Assembly (NCBI GenBank): GCA_964622275.1
Contig: CAZUMX010000014.1
Coordinates: forward strand, 1 to 23,131
Direction: 5' to 3'
DNA from: CAYPEZ01 sp964622275
GTDB lineage: Bacteria; Patescibacteriota; Minisyncoccia; Phycocordibacterales; UBA6899
Length of the DNA stretch: 23,131 bases
A program made the position numbers and the translations under genes. How positions within the stretch are numbered: the first letter of the stretch is position 1; each line of letters begins with the position of its first letter. The notes under the pieces were generated by a model. The model ran no database searches and had not been told where the DNA came from. It saw only the letters and a program-made list of their open reading frames with translations. Below are positions 5,869 to 13,430 of the stretch, piece by piece.

Positions 5869-8800
5869 TTACTCATCCGAGGGTATGGCTGGGGAAGGGG
5901 CTTGCGCCGCAGGTGTTTTGTCCAATGCTTTGAGTCTTTCGACGACGATGCTGGGCTCGTCGTTCCGCTTTGAGAATCGGCCTTTGATCTTCACACATCG
6001 ATCGAGAGCGACGACGTCCTTCACCTCAGCGAGCGTCTTTGGGAAAATGACCGCCTCGATAGATCCAGTGAAATCTCCAAGGCGAATAAATGCCATATGG
6101 TCACCTTTCTTGGTCATCACGGGACGAAATTCTTCGATAATGCCAGCCAAGATATATTCGACTCCTTCATGCGCGGTTTCCACTGTCGCACGAATGGTCG
6201 TTCCGATTGCATCAAGAACACTCTTCCATTCATCAAGTGGGTGTCCAGAGATATAGAGACCGAGGAGTTCCTTCTCCCACGCCAGTCTCTCGCGTGCTGG
6301 GACTTCAGGGGAAACTCGTAGACGAAGCTTTGGCATCGCGCTCGTATCAAGGTCGCCAAAGAGGGAGTCTTGATTCTCGCTCTTTTTTGCGTGTTCTTTG
6401 TTGTAGTCAATCGCCGTCTCGATGTTGTGGAGCATTTTCCCACGATCTTCGCCCAGCGAGTCGAGTGCTCCTGCTTTGATGAGTGCTTCGAGGGATTTTT
6501 TGTTCAGATTGCGATGAGAGATGCGCTCGAGAAAATCGGCGTAGCCTTTGAACTTTCCTTTCTTTTCTCTTTCAGCAATGATAAATTCTGCGATACCTTC
6601 ACCAAGGTTCTTGATCGAAGACAAACCGAACCGGATGGAATCTTCTTTTTCTGTAGCACCTTTAATTGTCGTGAAGTCCCCAAATGATTCGTTGATGTCC
6701 GGTGGGAGGACGGGAATATTGAGATGTTTACACTCTGCGATGATCTCTGCCACCATCTCCACATCACCGGATTCAGCTGTGAGAACGGCAGTCATATACT
6801 CAGAAGGGAAGTTTGCCTTCATGTATGCAGTCTGATACGCAACGCGACCATAGCTCGCAGAGTGCGCTTTATTAAATCCATACGCAGCGAATGGCTCAAT
6901 CCATGCCCAGATCTCTGTGGCTTTCTTTTCACTCCATCCTGCATGCTCGACACATCCGTGGATAAACTTCTCTTTCTGCTTTGCCATTTCCTCAGGAATT
7001 TTCTTCCCCACGGCTTTGCGGAACTTATCGACTTCACCCCAGCTGTATCCGGCGAGTTTGTTCGCCATGATGAGGAGATCGTCTTGGTACACGAGAATGC
7101 CGTATGTTTGCCGCAGAATCGGTTCAAGCGCTGGATCAAGATAACTAATGAGTGAGGGATCGTGCTTGCGTTTGATGTAATCAGGGATGAACTGCATCGG
7201 GCCGGGACGATAGAGTGCCACCATCGCGTTGATATCGTGGATCGTCGAAGGGCGAAGTTCCTTGAGCCACTTGGTCATCCCTGAGCCGTTGAGCTGAAAG
7301 AGGCCTATCGTCTCTCCGCGTGCGAGCATAGCAAATGTTTTTTTGTCTTCCAGCGGCACATGTTCAATATCAACATCGATATTGCGATGCCGCTTCACGA
7401 GCTTCACTGCTTCAGCGAGGATGGTGAGGTTACGAATTCCAAGGAAGTCGAATTTCGTGAGTCCAACACCATCTTCCCCAACGGTGTACATGTCGTACTG
7501 CGTGATGAGTTTTCCTCCCTTGGGGTCGAACTGGAGGGGAGTGTATTCGACAAGAGGCTTTGGTGCGATCACGACACCTGCGGCGTGAACTGATACATGA
7601 CGCACGGTCCCTTCAAGTTCTTGTGCGATATCGATAATTTCTTTGACTTCAAGATCTGACTTATAGAGCTTGGCGAGGTCTGGCTCCAGCTCCATGGCGT
7701 GCTCGATCGTCATCGGGAACCCCTGGGAGCCCATCGGAATGAGCTTGGCAATTCTGTCACCAAGGTCATAGGGCTTGCCCATTGCACGAGCCACATCTCG
7801 GACGGTGCCACGCGCCATCATGGTTCCAAAGGTTCCGATTTGCGCAACTTTATCTGCACCATACTTGCTCTTTGCATAATTGAGAATGATTTCGCGTTTA
7901 TCGTCGGCGAAGTCCATATCGATATCCGGTGCAGACGGGCGCTCAGGGTTCAAGAATCGTTCGAAGGGAATGTTGTATTCAAGCGGGTCCACGGAAGTGA
8001 TGAAAAGGGCATATGTGGTCATTGACCCTGCGACGGATCCTCGAATGTTGGTGAGAATGCCGTTCTCGTGCGCATAGCGGATGAGGTCCTCGACAACGAG
8101 AAAGTAGTTTGCGTACCCTTTGAACTTGATGATTCCGAGTTCGTAGTCGAGTCTCTCGAGCGCCTCCTTCTTTTTATCAAGACCACGCTTTTTCATCCCT
8201 GCCATGGCAAGGTCACGCAAGAGGGTATCAGCATCTTTCCCTTCGGGGAGAGGGAAGTTGGGGAAAATAAATTTTCCAAGCGTGAGTTCGAGGTTGCATC
8301 GTTCGGCAATCTTCACCGTGTTCTCCACTGCCTCAGGAATATGCGCGAACATCTCATACGCTTTTTCTGGAGTGATGAACGATGCGTCGCATTCAAAGGT
8401 GAGTGCGTCACCTGATTCGTTGCCGGTATTGATGGCAAGTAGTGTTCCATGCGCAGTCTTCTGTTCTTCGTGGCAGTAGTGTGAGTCTTGGGTAGCGACC
8501 ATCGGAATTTTAAGTTCTTTTGCGAGTGCTATGAGCCGCTTTTCGACATCATCGTGCCCTTCGATCTCGGGCTTGTGCATGATCTCGATAAAGTAGTTGT
8601 CTTTGCCAAAGATCGACTGATACTCGAGTGCAACTTCGCGAGCTTTTTCGCCTGATTCATATTGCAATGCACGTGCGAGCTCTCCCCCAAGACATCCCGA
8701 CAGACAGATGATTCCCTCGTGATATTGCCGCAAGAGATCCTTGTCCATGCGCGGCTTATAGTAGTATCCCTCGAGGTTTGCGGCTGTCACGAGCTTCATG

Positions 8801-9111
8801 AGGTTCTGATAGCCAGTGAAATTTTCGGCCAGAAGTGTGAGGTGATATCGGCGGTTGTCGATACCGTGCTCTTTGTCATGTCGTGTGCGGTTTGCGATAT
8901 ATGCTTCGACTCCGATGATGGGTTTCACTCCTGCTTTCGTGCAGGCTTGATAGAAATCGATTGCTCCATACATGGCGCCATGGTCCGTGAGGCCGATTGC
9001 AGGCATGCCAGTTTCCTTTGCAACCGCAATCATCTCGTCGAACTTCGACATCCCGTCAAGGAGGGAATACTGCGAGTGGGTGTGAAGATGTACGAAGGAG
9101 CGCTCTTTCAT
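5869..9111 (-). CDS. dnaE: DNA polymerase III subunit alpha
   Basis: The 1080-residue replicative polymerase. The PHP domain (about 1-210) keeps metal-site residues: HTHS at 10-13, TDHG at 42-45, E69 and a later TQDSHYCH, so a zinc-dependent proofreading or structural role is plausible. The polymerase core has PDIDMDF at 395-401, with D396 and D398 matching the catalytic pair, and LYRPGPMQF after the third acidic region. The usual GPGRGS phosphate-binding motif reads TNIRGS here. Helix-hairpin-helix and OB-fold regions follow, ending in a short Ala/Pro tail. Length is near the bacterial norm. No Shine-Dalgarno precedes the ATG at 9111; TAGAAT about 20 nt upstream may be the -10. It is divergent from rnhB. 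Its last 43 coding bases are duplicated at 5055-5097. Confidence 0.97.
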   Translation of the reverse strand: MKERSFVHLHTHSQYSLLDGMSKFDEMIAVAKETGMPAIGLTDHGAMYGAIDFYQACTKAGVKPIIGVEAYIANRTRHDKEHGIDNRRYHLTLLAENFTGYQNLMKLVTAANLEGYYYKPRMDKDLLRQYHEGIICLSGCLGGELARALQYESGEKAREVALEYQSIFGKDNYFIEIMHKPEIEGHDDVEKRLIALAKELKIPMVATQDSHYCHEEQKTAHGTLLAINTGNESGDALTFECDASFITPEKAYEMFAHIPEAVENTVKIAERCNLELTLGKFIFPNFPLPEGKDADTLLRDLAMAGMKKRGLDKKKEALERLDYELGIIKFKGYANYFLVVEDLIRYAHENGILTNIRGSVAGSMTTYALFITSVDPLEYNIPFERFLNPERPSAPDIDMDFADDKREIILNYAKSKYGADKVAQIGTFGTMMARGTVRDVARAMGKPYDLGDRIAKLIPMGSQGFPMTIEHAMELEPDLAKLYKSDLEVKEIIDIAQELEGTVRHVSVHAAGVVIAPKPLVEYTPLQFDPKGGKLITQYDMYTVGEDGVGLTKFDFLGIRNLTILAEAVKLVKRHRNIDVDIEHVPLEDKKTFAMLARGETIGLFQLNGSGMTKWLKELRPSTIHDINAMVALYRPGPMQFIPDYIKRKHDPSLISYLDPALEPILRQTYGILVYQDDLLIMANKLAGYSWGEVDKFRKAVGKKIPEEMAKQKEKFIHGCVEHAGWSEKKATEIWAWIEPFAAYGFNKAHSASYGRVAYQTAYMKANFPSEYMTAVLTAESGDVEMVAEIIAECKHLNIPVLPPDINESFGDFTTIKGATEKEDSIRFGLSSIKNLGEGIAEFIIAEREKKGKFKGYADFLERISHRNLNKKSLEALIKAGALDSLGEDRGKMLHNIETAIDYNKEHAKKSENQDSLFGDLDTSAMPKLRLRVSPEVPARERLAWEKELLGLYISGHPLDEWKSVLDAIGTTIRATVETAHEGVEYILAGIIEEFRPVMTKKGDHMAFIRLGDFTGSIEAVIFPKTLAEVKDVVALDRCVKIKGRFSKRNDEPSIVVERLKALDKTPAAQAPSPAIPSDE
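5909..5951 (-). repeat. 43-bp perfect direct repeat, copy 2 (within dnaE)
   Basis: Encodes IVVERLKALDKTPA near the DnaE C terminus; identical to 5055-5097. Sequence on both sides diverges at once. Confidence 0.95.
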
Positions 9112-9174
9112 AGGGTCGTGTGCTTGATTCTATCATTGAATGAATATCCACAGTATTGAAAGGCTTTTATTGGT

Positions 9175-9813
9175 ATGGTGTGGAAAATGAAAAAGAAGTC
9201 CGAGCATAAAAGGTACAATAAACATGTGACAGAACTCCGCTACGTCGTGGGGATTGATGAAGTCGGGCGAGGTCCTCTTGCCGGTCCGGTAACTGTGGGT
9301 GCGGTAGCACTCCCAATTCATCTCGTTGGACGATTCCAGGGAGTAAAAGATTCCAAGAAGCTAACTGCAGAAGCGCGCGAGGAATGGCGCACAAAGGTTC
9401 ATGAGGCAGGAAAGGACGGCATGCGCTGGGCGGTCGCATCGTCCTCATCACATGTGATTGATACCAAGGGACTCACTCATGCGATTAAAAAAGCTCTCCG
9501 CGAAGCAATCGCAAAACTCGGTATTTCGCCCGAGCACTGCATTGTCCTTCTTGATGGTGGGCTCCGTGCACCAAGAAAGTACGATGAGCAGCGCACGATC
9601 ATCAAGGGCGACGAGAAGGAGCCCGCCATCGCGCTTGCCTCGATTGTCGCAAAAGTGCATCGCGACCACGTGATGCGCCGATGGGGGGATGTGTATCCTG
9701 ACTACGGATTTCATATCCATAAAGGGTACGGTACCGAGGCACACTATAGAGCAATCAAGAAGAACGGCCTCACCCCCATCCACCGGAGGAGCTTTTTGCG
9801 GGGGAGGGAGTAG
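9175..9813 (+). CDS. rnhB: Ribonuclease HII
   Basis: RNase HII cleaves RNA in RNA-DNA hybrids and removes single ribonucleotides. The family motifs are in order: GIDEVGRGPLAGPV (Asp-Glu catalytic pair), DSKKLT, LLDGG (catalytic Asp), ASIVAKVHRD, and the C-terminal YGFHIHKGYGTEAH with HRRSF. The full frame from ATG 9175 gives 212 residues with a basic N-terminal MVWKMKKKSEHKRYNKH. The ATG at 9187 or the GTG at 9226 are alternatives. A TACAAT box only 6 nt before the GTG would make that start leaderless, but no -35 accompanies it. It is divergent from dnaE and followed closely by rpmF. Confidence 0.93.
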   Translation: MVWKMKKKSEHKRYNKHVTELRYVVGIDEVGRGPLAGPVTVGAVALPIHLVGRFQGVKDSKKLTAEAREEWRTKVHEAGKDGMRWAVASSSSHVIDTKGLTHAIKKALREAIAKLGISPEHCIVLLDGGLRAPRKYDEQRTIIKGDEKEPAIALASIVAKVHRDHVMRRWGDVYPDYGFHIHKGYGTEAHYRAIKKNGLTPIHRRSFLRGRE

Positions 9814-9825
9814 GCCGTGAGCCCC

Positions 9826-9853
9826 TTGAATAAATACCAATAATATGTATACT
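9826..9853 (+). promoter_or_regulatory. rpmF promoter, giving a near-leaderless mRNA
   Basis: TTGAAT (9826-9831), 16-bp spacer, TATACT (9848-9853). Only 10 nt separate the -10 from the rpmF ATG, so the 5' leader should be a few bases at most. Confidence 0.75.
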
Positions 9854-9863
9854 GTCCCTCTAT

Positions 9864-10160
9864 ATGGTAGTACGCATGAGACATACGCGGGCACACACCC
9901 GCAACCGCCGCAGTCACCACGCTCTTTCCGGAAAGAGCTATGTTGCGTGCGCTGACTGTGGAGCACAGCATCTTCGCCATCACGTGTGCATGGGATGTGG
10001 GAAGTATCGTGGACGCCAAGTGATTGATGTCCTCGCCAAGAAGACCAAACTCCTCAAGAAGAAAGCCGAGGCCCGAAAGGCAAAAACCGGTTCAACCCAA
10101 AAAGCGGAAGAAAAAGCAGAAAAGGAAGAAAAGAAAGAGAAAGTAACCAAAAAGAAATAA
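9864..10160 (+). CDS. rpmF: 50S ribosomal protein L32 with Lys/Glu-rich tail
   Basis: L32 of the large ribosomal subunit. Recognisable by TRNRRSHHAL near the N terminus and by the zinc ribbon CADCG and CMGCGKYRGRQV (four Cys). The protein is 98 residues, against about 55-65 usually, because of a C-terminal extension made mainly of Lys, Glu and Ala. The opening MVVRMRHTRAH replaces the common AVPKRR start. The -10 box is 10 nt from the ATG and there is no Shine-Dalgarno, which suggests leaderless translation. A compact terminator follows. Confidence 0.95.
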   Translation: MVVRMRHTRAHTRNRRSHHALSGKSYVACADCGAQHLRHHVCMGCGKYRGRQVIDVLAKKTKLLKKKAEARKAKTGSTQKAEEKAEKEEKKEKVTKKK

Positions 10161-10167
10161 CCCCAAT

Positions 10168-10188
10168 CCGCTCGTAAGGGCGGTTTTT
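10168..10188 (+). terminator. rpmF intrinsic terminator
   Basis: Stem CCGCTC/GGGCGG (one G-U) with a GTAA tetraloop, followed by TTTTT. It lies 7 bases past the stop. Confidence 0.85.
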
Positions 10189-10213
10189 GGTCCCCTTAAT
10201 TCACAGCAATTCA

Positions 10214-10241
10214 TTGATTGAAAGCATAGGTTTGATACACT
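10214..10241 (+). promoter_or_regulatory. Promoter of nusB-nudix
   Basis: TTGATT (10214-10219), 16-bp spacer, TACACT (10236-10241) with an upstream TGA giving an extended -10. The ATG is 19 nt further on. Confidence 0.65.
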
Positions 10242-10260
10242 ATTTAGGTAGCACTTTGTT

Positions 10261-11163
10261 ATGGCCAATAGACACCTCTCACGTTCGATCGTGATGCAGA
10301 CATTGTTTGAGTGGGACTTCAACGGAAAAAATATTTCCGTGGAGGAGGCTATTGTGCGTAACGCAGAAGAATTCGCTCCTGGAGGTGGCGACCTTCCTTT
10401 TATGCAAGAACTTGTGGTGAACGTTGTGGCCAAGGTTCCAGAACTCGATCTTATCATCACTAAGGCTGCTCCACAGTGGCCTATCGACCGTATCTCAGTT
10501 GTTGATCGCAATGTGCTCCGCATCGGGCTTTTTGAGCTTCTTTTTAGTGACCGTGAGCAGGTTCCTCCCAAGGTGGCGATCAATGAAGCGATCGAACTTG
10601 CGAAGACTTTTGGGGGAGAAAATAGCGGCAAGTTCGTGAACGGTGTACTTGGGGCAATCTACAAAGAAATTGGTGAACCAGGAAAAGAAGAAACCACGAA
10701 GGCAAAACCCAAAGCAGTGATCGATCCTACCAAGCTTCCTCTTGAGCAGCTTGGCGGCGCTGTGGTGTATGCGAAGAACGGTGAAGATTATTACCTTGCG
10801 CTCGTCCATGATATCTTCGGACACTGGACGCTCTCCAAAGGGCATATCGAAGAAGGAGAAAAGGAAGAAGAAGCGACTATTCGCGAGATGAAAGAAGAGA
10901 TCGGGATCGATGTGGTCATTAAAGAGAAGCTTGGTGAGAACGAATATGTCGCAAGTCACCCCGAGAAGGGGAAGATCAGGAAGCGTGTATGCTATTTCCT
11001 TGCAGAGGCGCAGTATCAGCCACTTCAGCTCGAGGCAGAGAAAGGAGGACTTGATGATGCAAAGTGGTTCAAACTTCCAGAAATCATCGATCTCAATATT
11101 TACGACGATATACTCCCCATCATTACCAAAGGGGTGAACCACTTGCTTGCCCGAGGGAAGTAG
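10261..11163 (+). CDS. nusB: NusB transcription antitermination domain fused to a Nudix hydrolase
   Basis: A 300-residue two-domain protein. Residues 1-137 are NusB-like: SRSIVMQTLFEWDF, then PIDRISVVDRNVLRIGLFELL, then PPKVAINEAIELAKTFGGENSGKFVNGVLGAI in pieces typical of the NusB helical fold, which binds boxA RNA with S10. A Lys/Glu/Pro linker (about 138-158) leads to a Nudix domain (about 160-300). Its Nudix box is intact: G194, E200, R208-E209, E212-E213, G215, so hydrolase activity is likely; the substrate is unknown. The gene has a promoter just upstream and is followed 20 nt later by rnc, so the two are probably co-transcribed. Confidence 0.93.
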   Translation: MANRHLSRSIVMQTLFEWDFNGKNISVEEAIVRNAEEFAPGGGDLPFMQELVVNVVAKVPELDLIITKAAPQWPIDRISVVDRNVLRIGLFELLFSDREQVPPKVAINEAIELAKTFGGENSGKFVNGVLGAIYKEIGEPGKEETTKAKPKAVIDPTKLPLEQLGGAVVYAKNGEDYYLALVHDIFGHWTLSKGHIEEGEKEEEATIREMKEEIGIDVVIKEKLGENEYVASHPEKGKIRKRVCYFLAEAQYQPLQLEAEKGGLDDAKWFKLPEIIDLNIYDDILPIITKGVNHLLARGK

Positions 11164-11183
11164 AGTAGCTTGGGCACTAAGGT

Positions 11184-11882
11184 ATGAAAAAAGACATCAA
11201 CCTCTCCCATCTCGAAGAGCGCATCGGCGCCGTCTTTTCGAACCGAGCCATTCTCGAAGAAGCCTTAACGCACCGCTCATACCTCAATGAGCATCGGGGA
11301 CTGAAGCGAGCGCACAATGAACGCCTTGAATTCCTTGGCGATGCCGTACTCGAGCTTGCGATTACTGAAGATTTGTTTAAGAAATATCCTGAAGAGCAAG
11401 AGGGCATTCTTACAGCGTATCGCTCTGCCTTGGTGAACACACTGTCGCTTGCTCAAGTTGCCAAGGATCTTGAACTTGATCAATTTCTCATGCTCTCAAA
11501 AGGTGAAGCCAAAGATACTGGTCGTGCGCGTCTCGTGATTCATGCCAACGCCGTCGAAGCGGTGATCGGAGCCATTCACCTCGATCAAGGATATGCTGCA
11601 GCAAAGAAATTCATTTCTGCATATGTCCTTTCTCGCCTCGATGAAGTGGTGAAGAAGCGTCTCTGGCAAGACGCAAAGAGTCGCTTCCAAGAAGCTGCGC
11701 AAGAGCATGCAAGCGTGACTCCAAACTACAAAACCTTAGGGGAAGTGGGCCCTGATCATGATAAGAAATTTACTGTCGGTGTGTTCATTGGCGACGAACT
11801 TGTTGCTAAAGGGGAGGGGAAGGCCAAACAAGAAGCTGAGCAGGCAGCTGCCGAGGCGGGGCTTGCCGTAAAGAATTGGTAG
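11184..11882 (+). CDS. rnc: Ribonuclease III
   Basis: Double-strand-specific endoribonuclease that processes rRNA precursors and structured mRNAs. The 232-residue protein has the signature HNERLEFLGDAVLEL (E46, D53) and a C-terminal dsRNA-binding domain ending KGEGKAKQEAEQAAAEAGL. The last catalytic motif reads HANAVEAVIGA, where many enzymes have ADxxEA: the metal-binding Asp (D114 in E. coli) is Asn122, while Glu125 is kept. It follows nusB-nudix by 20 nt without a well-spaced Shine-Dalgarno. Its stop codon overlaps the first base of the structured element at 11882-12002. Confidence 0.95.
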   Translation: MKKDINLSHLEERIGAVFSNRAILEEALTHRSYLNEHRGLKRAHNERLEFLGDAVLELAITEDLFKKYPEEQEGILTAYRSALVNTLSLAQVAKDLELDQFLMLSKGEAKDTGRARLVIHANAVEAVIGAIHLDQGYAAAKKFISAYVLSRLDEVVKKRLWQDAKSRFQEAAQEHASVTPNYKTLGEVGPDHDKKFTVGVFIGDELVAKGEGKAKQEAEQAAAEAGLAVKNW

Positions 11883-12002
11883 CACGACTGGTTTCGGCGC
11901 ATCACTTCGTTGTCTTCGGTTCGAAGACCTGTCAACGAACGCTTGTATGTCTCCAGGTCATTCTTCCTTGACGCCTTGTTCTGCATCCAAAACCAATCGT
12001 GC
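11882..12002. ncRNA. Structured palindromic element, copy A (after rnc)
   Basis: A 121-bp imperfect palindrome. Outer arms: GCACGACTGGTTTCGG against CCAAAACCAATCGTGC (14 of 16 paired). The inner conserved blocks (11896-11922 and 11966-11993) match copy B at 26/27 and 26/28 positions. A central GACCTG/CAGGTC stem corresponds to GTCCC/GGGAC in copy B. The two C-A mismatches in the outer stem become G-U pairs if the minus strand is the RNA. Strand and function are unknown. The bases from here to 12186 (about 300) hold this element, a weak hairpin and a terminator, and no convincing gene. Confidence 0.6.
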
Positions 12003-12069
12003 GATGGGTGTTCGTGTTTTGTGTGCACAATATGAGTGAAGTAAAGGATGCAGGTTACATTAAATTCTT

Positions 12070-12102
12070 ACTCAAAAATACCCACGCTGTGGTGGTTTGA
12101 GT
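12070..12102. other. Imperfect hairpin downstream of element A
   Basis: Arms ACTCAAA (12070-12076) and TTTGAGT (12096-12102) with an inner CCAC/GTGG stem. It lies just outside the next cassette's terminator; no T tract, role unclear. Confidence 0.3.
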
Positions 12103-12109
12103 CGATGAT

Positions 12110-12142
12110 AAAAAACACCCGGACCTTCCTTGGTCCGGGGTT
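12110..12142 (-). terminator. Terminator of the 92-residue gene (33-bp repeat, copy 1)
   Basis: On minus: a stem built on CCCCGGACC/GGTCCGGG, then TGTTTTTT. All 33 bases are identical to 12569-12601. Confidence 0.9.
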
Positions 12143-12186
12143 GTGTGAAAGTACTGGGCTTAGAATGCCCAATCTTCTGGATGGGG

Positions 12187-12465
12187 TCACCAGTCCTCTT
12201 CTACCAGGTTGTAGTCGTCGATGGGTTCAACGCGGATATTCCGGTCGAGGAGTTCCGAGCTCATCTCGGCAAGGTCCGGATCGAACCACAGATCTTCATC
12301 GAAGAAAAAGGACGAGAATGTATTCTCGAGTTCGGTCGCAATGGCTTCCATTTCCCTTGCTTCCTCTTCCTGTTCTCGCTCGTGCTCATCGAGAGCGCGA
12401 GCGATCACCTCTCGCTCCGTCGGCTCCCTGAGGACTCGGCCGAAACCTGCTGCTCGGTGTTTCAT
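12187..12465 (-). CDS. Small acidic protein, 92 residues, paralogue of 13037-13318
   Basis: No known family. A highly charged, Glu-rich protein: a helical N-terminal half containing VIARALDEHEREQEEEAREME, then an acidic aromatic half (FFFDEDLWFDPDLAE) ending in EEDW. The helical stretch resembles AIALALREHSEEQEAEKKE in the 93-residue protein two genes away, so they are probably paralogues. It is encoded in a complete cassette: perfect promoter hexamers (12501-12528), GGAG 9 nt before the ATG, and the repeat terminator. No signal peptide or membrane segment. Confidence 0.7.
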   Translation of the reverse strand: MKHRAAGFGRVLREPTEREVIARALDEHEREQEEEAREMEAIATELENTFSSFFFDEDLWFDPDLAEMSSELLDRNIRVEPIDDYNLVEEDW

Positions 12466-12500
12466 CGAAAAGAGCTCCTTTTTGTGAGTATCTAAAGAAT

Positions 12501-12528
12501 ATTATACTATCTAGTTTATATTTGTCAA
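12501..12528 (-). promoter_or_regulatory. Consensus promoter of the 92-residue gene
   Basis: TTGACA (12523-12528), 16-bp spacer, TATAAT (12501-12506) on minus. Confidence 0.9.
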
Positions 12529-12567
12529 TATTCCATGAATTTGGTGTGTTGGGAGTGGGGAAGACAT

Positions 12568-12601
12568 AAAAAAACACCCGGACCTTCCTTGGTCCGGGGT
12601 T
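12568..12601 (-). terminator. Terminator of the 98-residue gene (33-bp repeat, copy 2)
   Basis: Same 33-bp hairpin sequence as 12110-12142 with one extra T in its T tract. Confidence 0.9.
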
Positions 12602-12621
12602 TGTTTTTGCACTGGGGCGAC

Positions 12622-12918
12622 TTACGCAGCCGCTGCAGTACCGTAATCATCCTTGATGTTCTTGATGTCGCTTCTCAACATGGAAGCGAACATGGGAAGG
12701 AGGTCTGGCCAGTACTTCTTGAGGTTCTGTTCCTTCTCCTCGATCGTGGACTCCATCCATTTCTCGAGGAGTTCCGCAGTTTTCCGGTTCTGAACGATAC
12801 CGACCACGTTGATCTCATCGATCTCATGGTCATCCGCAGTTCGGAGGTCACGCTCGAGGGTGTCCGCTTCGGCGAGAAGCGCCACCGCCATCGTTGTCAA
12901 AAAGGTCTTTGAAAGCAT
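12622..12918 (-). CDS. Hypothetical protein, 98 residues
   Basis: No family recognised. The N terminus MLSKTFLTTMAVALLAEADT is mildly hydrophobic but interrupted by acidic residues, so a signal peptide is doubtful. The rest is mostly helical and charged (RTAELLEKWMESTIEEKEQNLKKYW in outline), ending in an Ala-rich tail. It is a cassette: promoter 12949-12976, a weak G-rich ribosome site (AGGGG) before the ATG, and the repeat terminator 20 bases after the stop. It sits between the two paralogous acidic proteins but does not itself look related to them. Confidence 0.65.
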   Translation of the reverse strand: MLSKTFLTTMAVALLAEADTLERDLRTADDHEIDEINVVGIVQNRKTAELLEKWMESTIEEKEQNLKKYWPDLLPMFASMLRSDIKNIKDDYGTAAAA

Positions 12919-12948
12919 TGTTATGCCCCTGTTTTCGATCCGTTTTAT

Positions 12949-12976
12949 ATATTACAATACTACTAAATTATGTCAA
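12949..12976 (-). promoter_or_regulatory. Promoter of the 98-residue gene
   Basis: TTGACA (12971-12976), 16-bp spacer, TAATAT (12949-12954) on minus. The -35 starts within a few bases of the previous terminator's T tract. Confidence 0.8.
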
Positions 12977-12979
12977 TAC

Positions 12980-13013
12980 ATAAAAATGTGCCTACTCCAT
13001 AGGGAATAGGCAC
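12980..13013 (-). terminator. Terminator of the 93-residue gene
   Basis: Stem GTGCCTA/TAGGCAC (13007-13013 with 12988-12994), followed on minus by ATTTTTATG. Confidence 0.8.
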
Positions 13014-13036
13014 GGAATACGGTCTACATCTTCGCC

Positions 13037-13318
13037 TTAGCCACACATTGCGCGGCGATAAAGGAATTCTTGTTGTGCGTCGACTCCGGCCTCATCATAG
13101 TCCCACACATCGTCGAGATACTCTTCATCCCGACGGGTGATGACGCGATACCCATCGTCTCGATAGGCGAGGCTGATTTGGTAATCGACGATACTGTAGA
13201 AGTAGTCTTCCTGAAGGAATGATTGTTCCTTCTTTTCGGCTTCTTGCTCTTCACTGTGCTCACGGAGTGCCAAGGCAATTGCTTGATCACGGAGATTCTT
13301 TCGACTTGCTCTCTTCAC
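13037..13318 (-). CDS. Small charged protein, 93 residues, paralogue of 12187-12465
   Basis: Not a recognised family. A basic start (MKRASRKNLRD) leads into a helix AIALALREHSEEQEAEKKE, matching the motif ALxEHxxEQExE of the 92-residue protein, then an acidic, Tyr-rich region (DEEYLDDVWDYDEAG). The GTG start at 13318 is supported by GAGG about 8 nt upstream. The gene has a promoter at 13367-13394 and a hairpin terminator, and is the first of three tandem minus-strand cassettes opposing rnc and divergent from smc. Confidence 0.7.
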   Translation of the reverse strand: MKRASRKNLRDQAIALALREHSEEQEAEKKEQSFLQEDYFYSIVDYQISLAYRDDGYRVITRRDEEYLDDVWDYDEAGVDAQQEFLYRRAMCG

Positions 13319-13366
13319 TCGATATCCTCGCTGTGCTGACTTTTTCGAACGATGAACCGAGAGCGG

Positions 13367-13394
13367 ATTGTACTATGAATCATTCGGCTGTCAA
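13367..13394 (-). promoter_or_regulatory. Promoter of the 93-residue gene
   Basis: TTGACA (13389-13394), 16-bp spacer, TACAAT (13367-13372) on minus. Confidence 0.85.
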
Positions 13395-13430
13395 TATGCG
13401 GAATACTCACAGATGCTTGTGGGTATGTCG

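Noticed and set aside
5055..5951. Scaffolding artefact as the cause of the dnaE repeat
   Set aside because: Join artefacts give adjacent duplications; here the copies are 854 bp apart and the relic has its own diverged tail and stop. Not fully excluded without reads.
11756..12028. Minus-strand open frame of 90 codons through element A
   Set aside because: It overlaps rnc antisense, has no ribosome site, and the homologous element B does not keep the frame.
12535..12912. Plus-strand 125-codon open frame
   Set aside because: It is the shadow of the 98-residue minus gene, which has promoter, start and terminator; the frame itself crosses a terminator.
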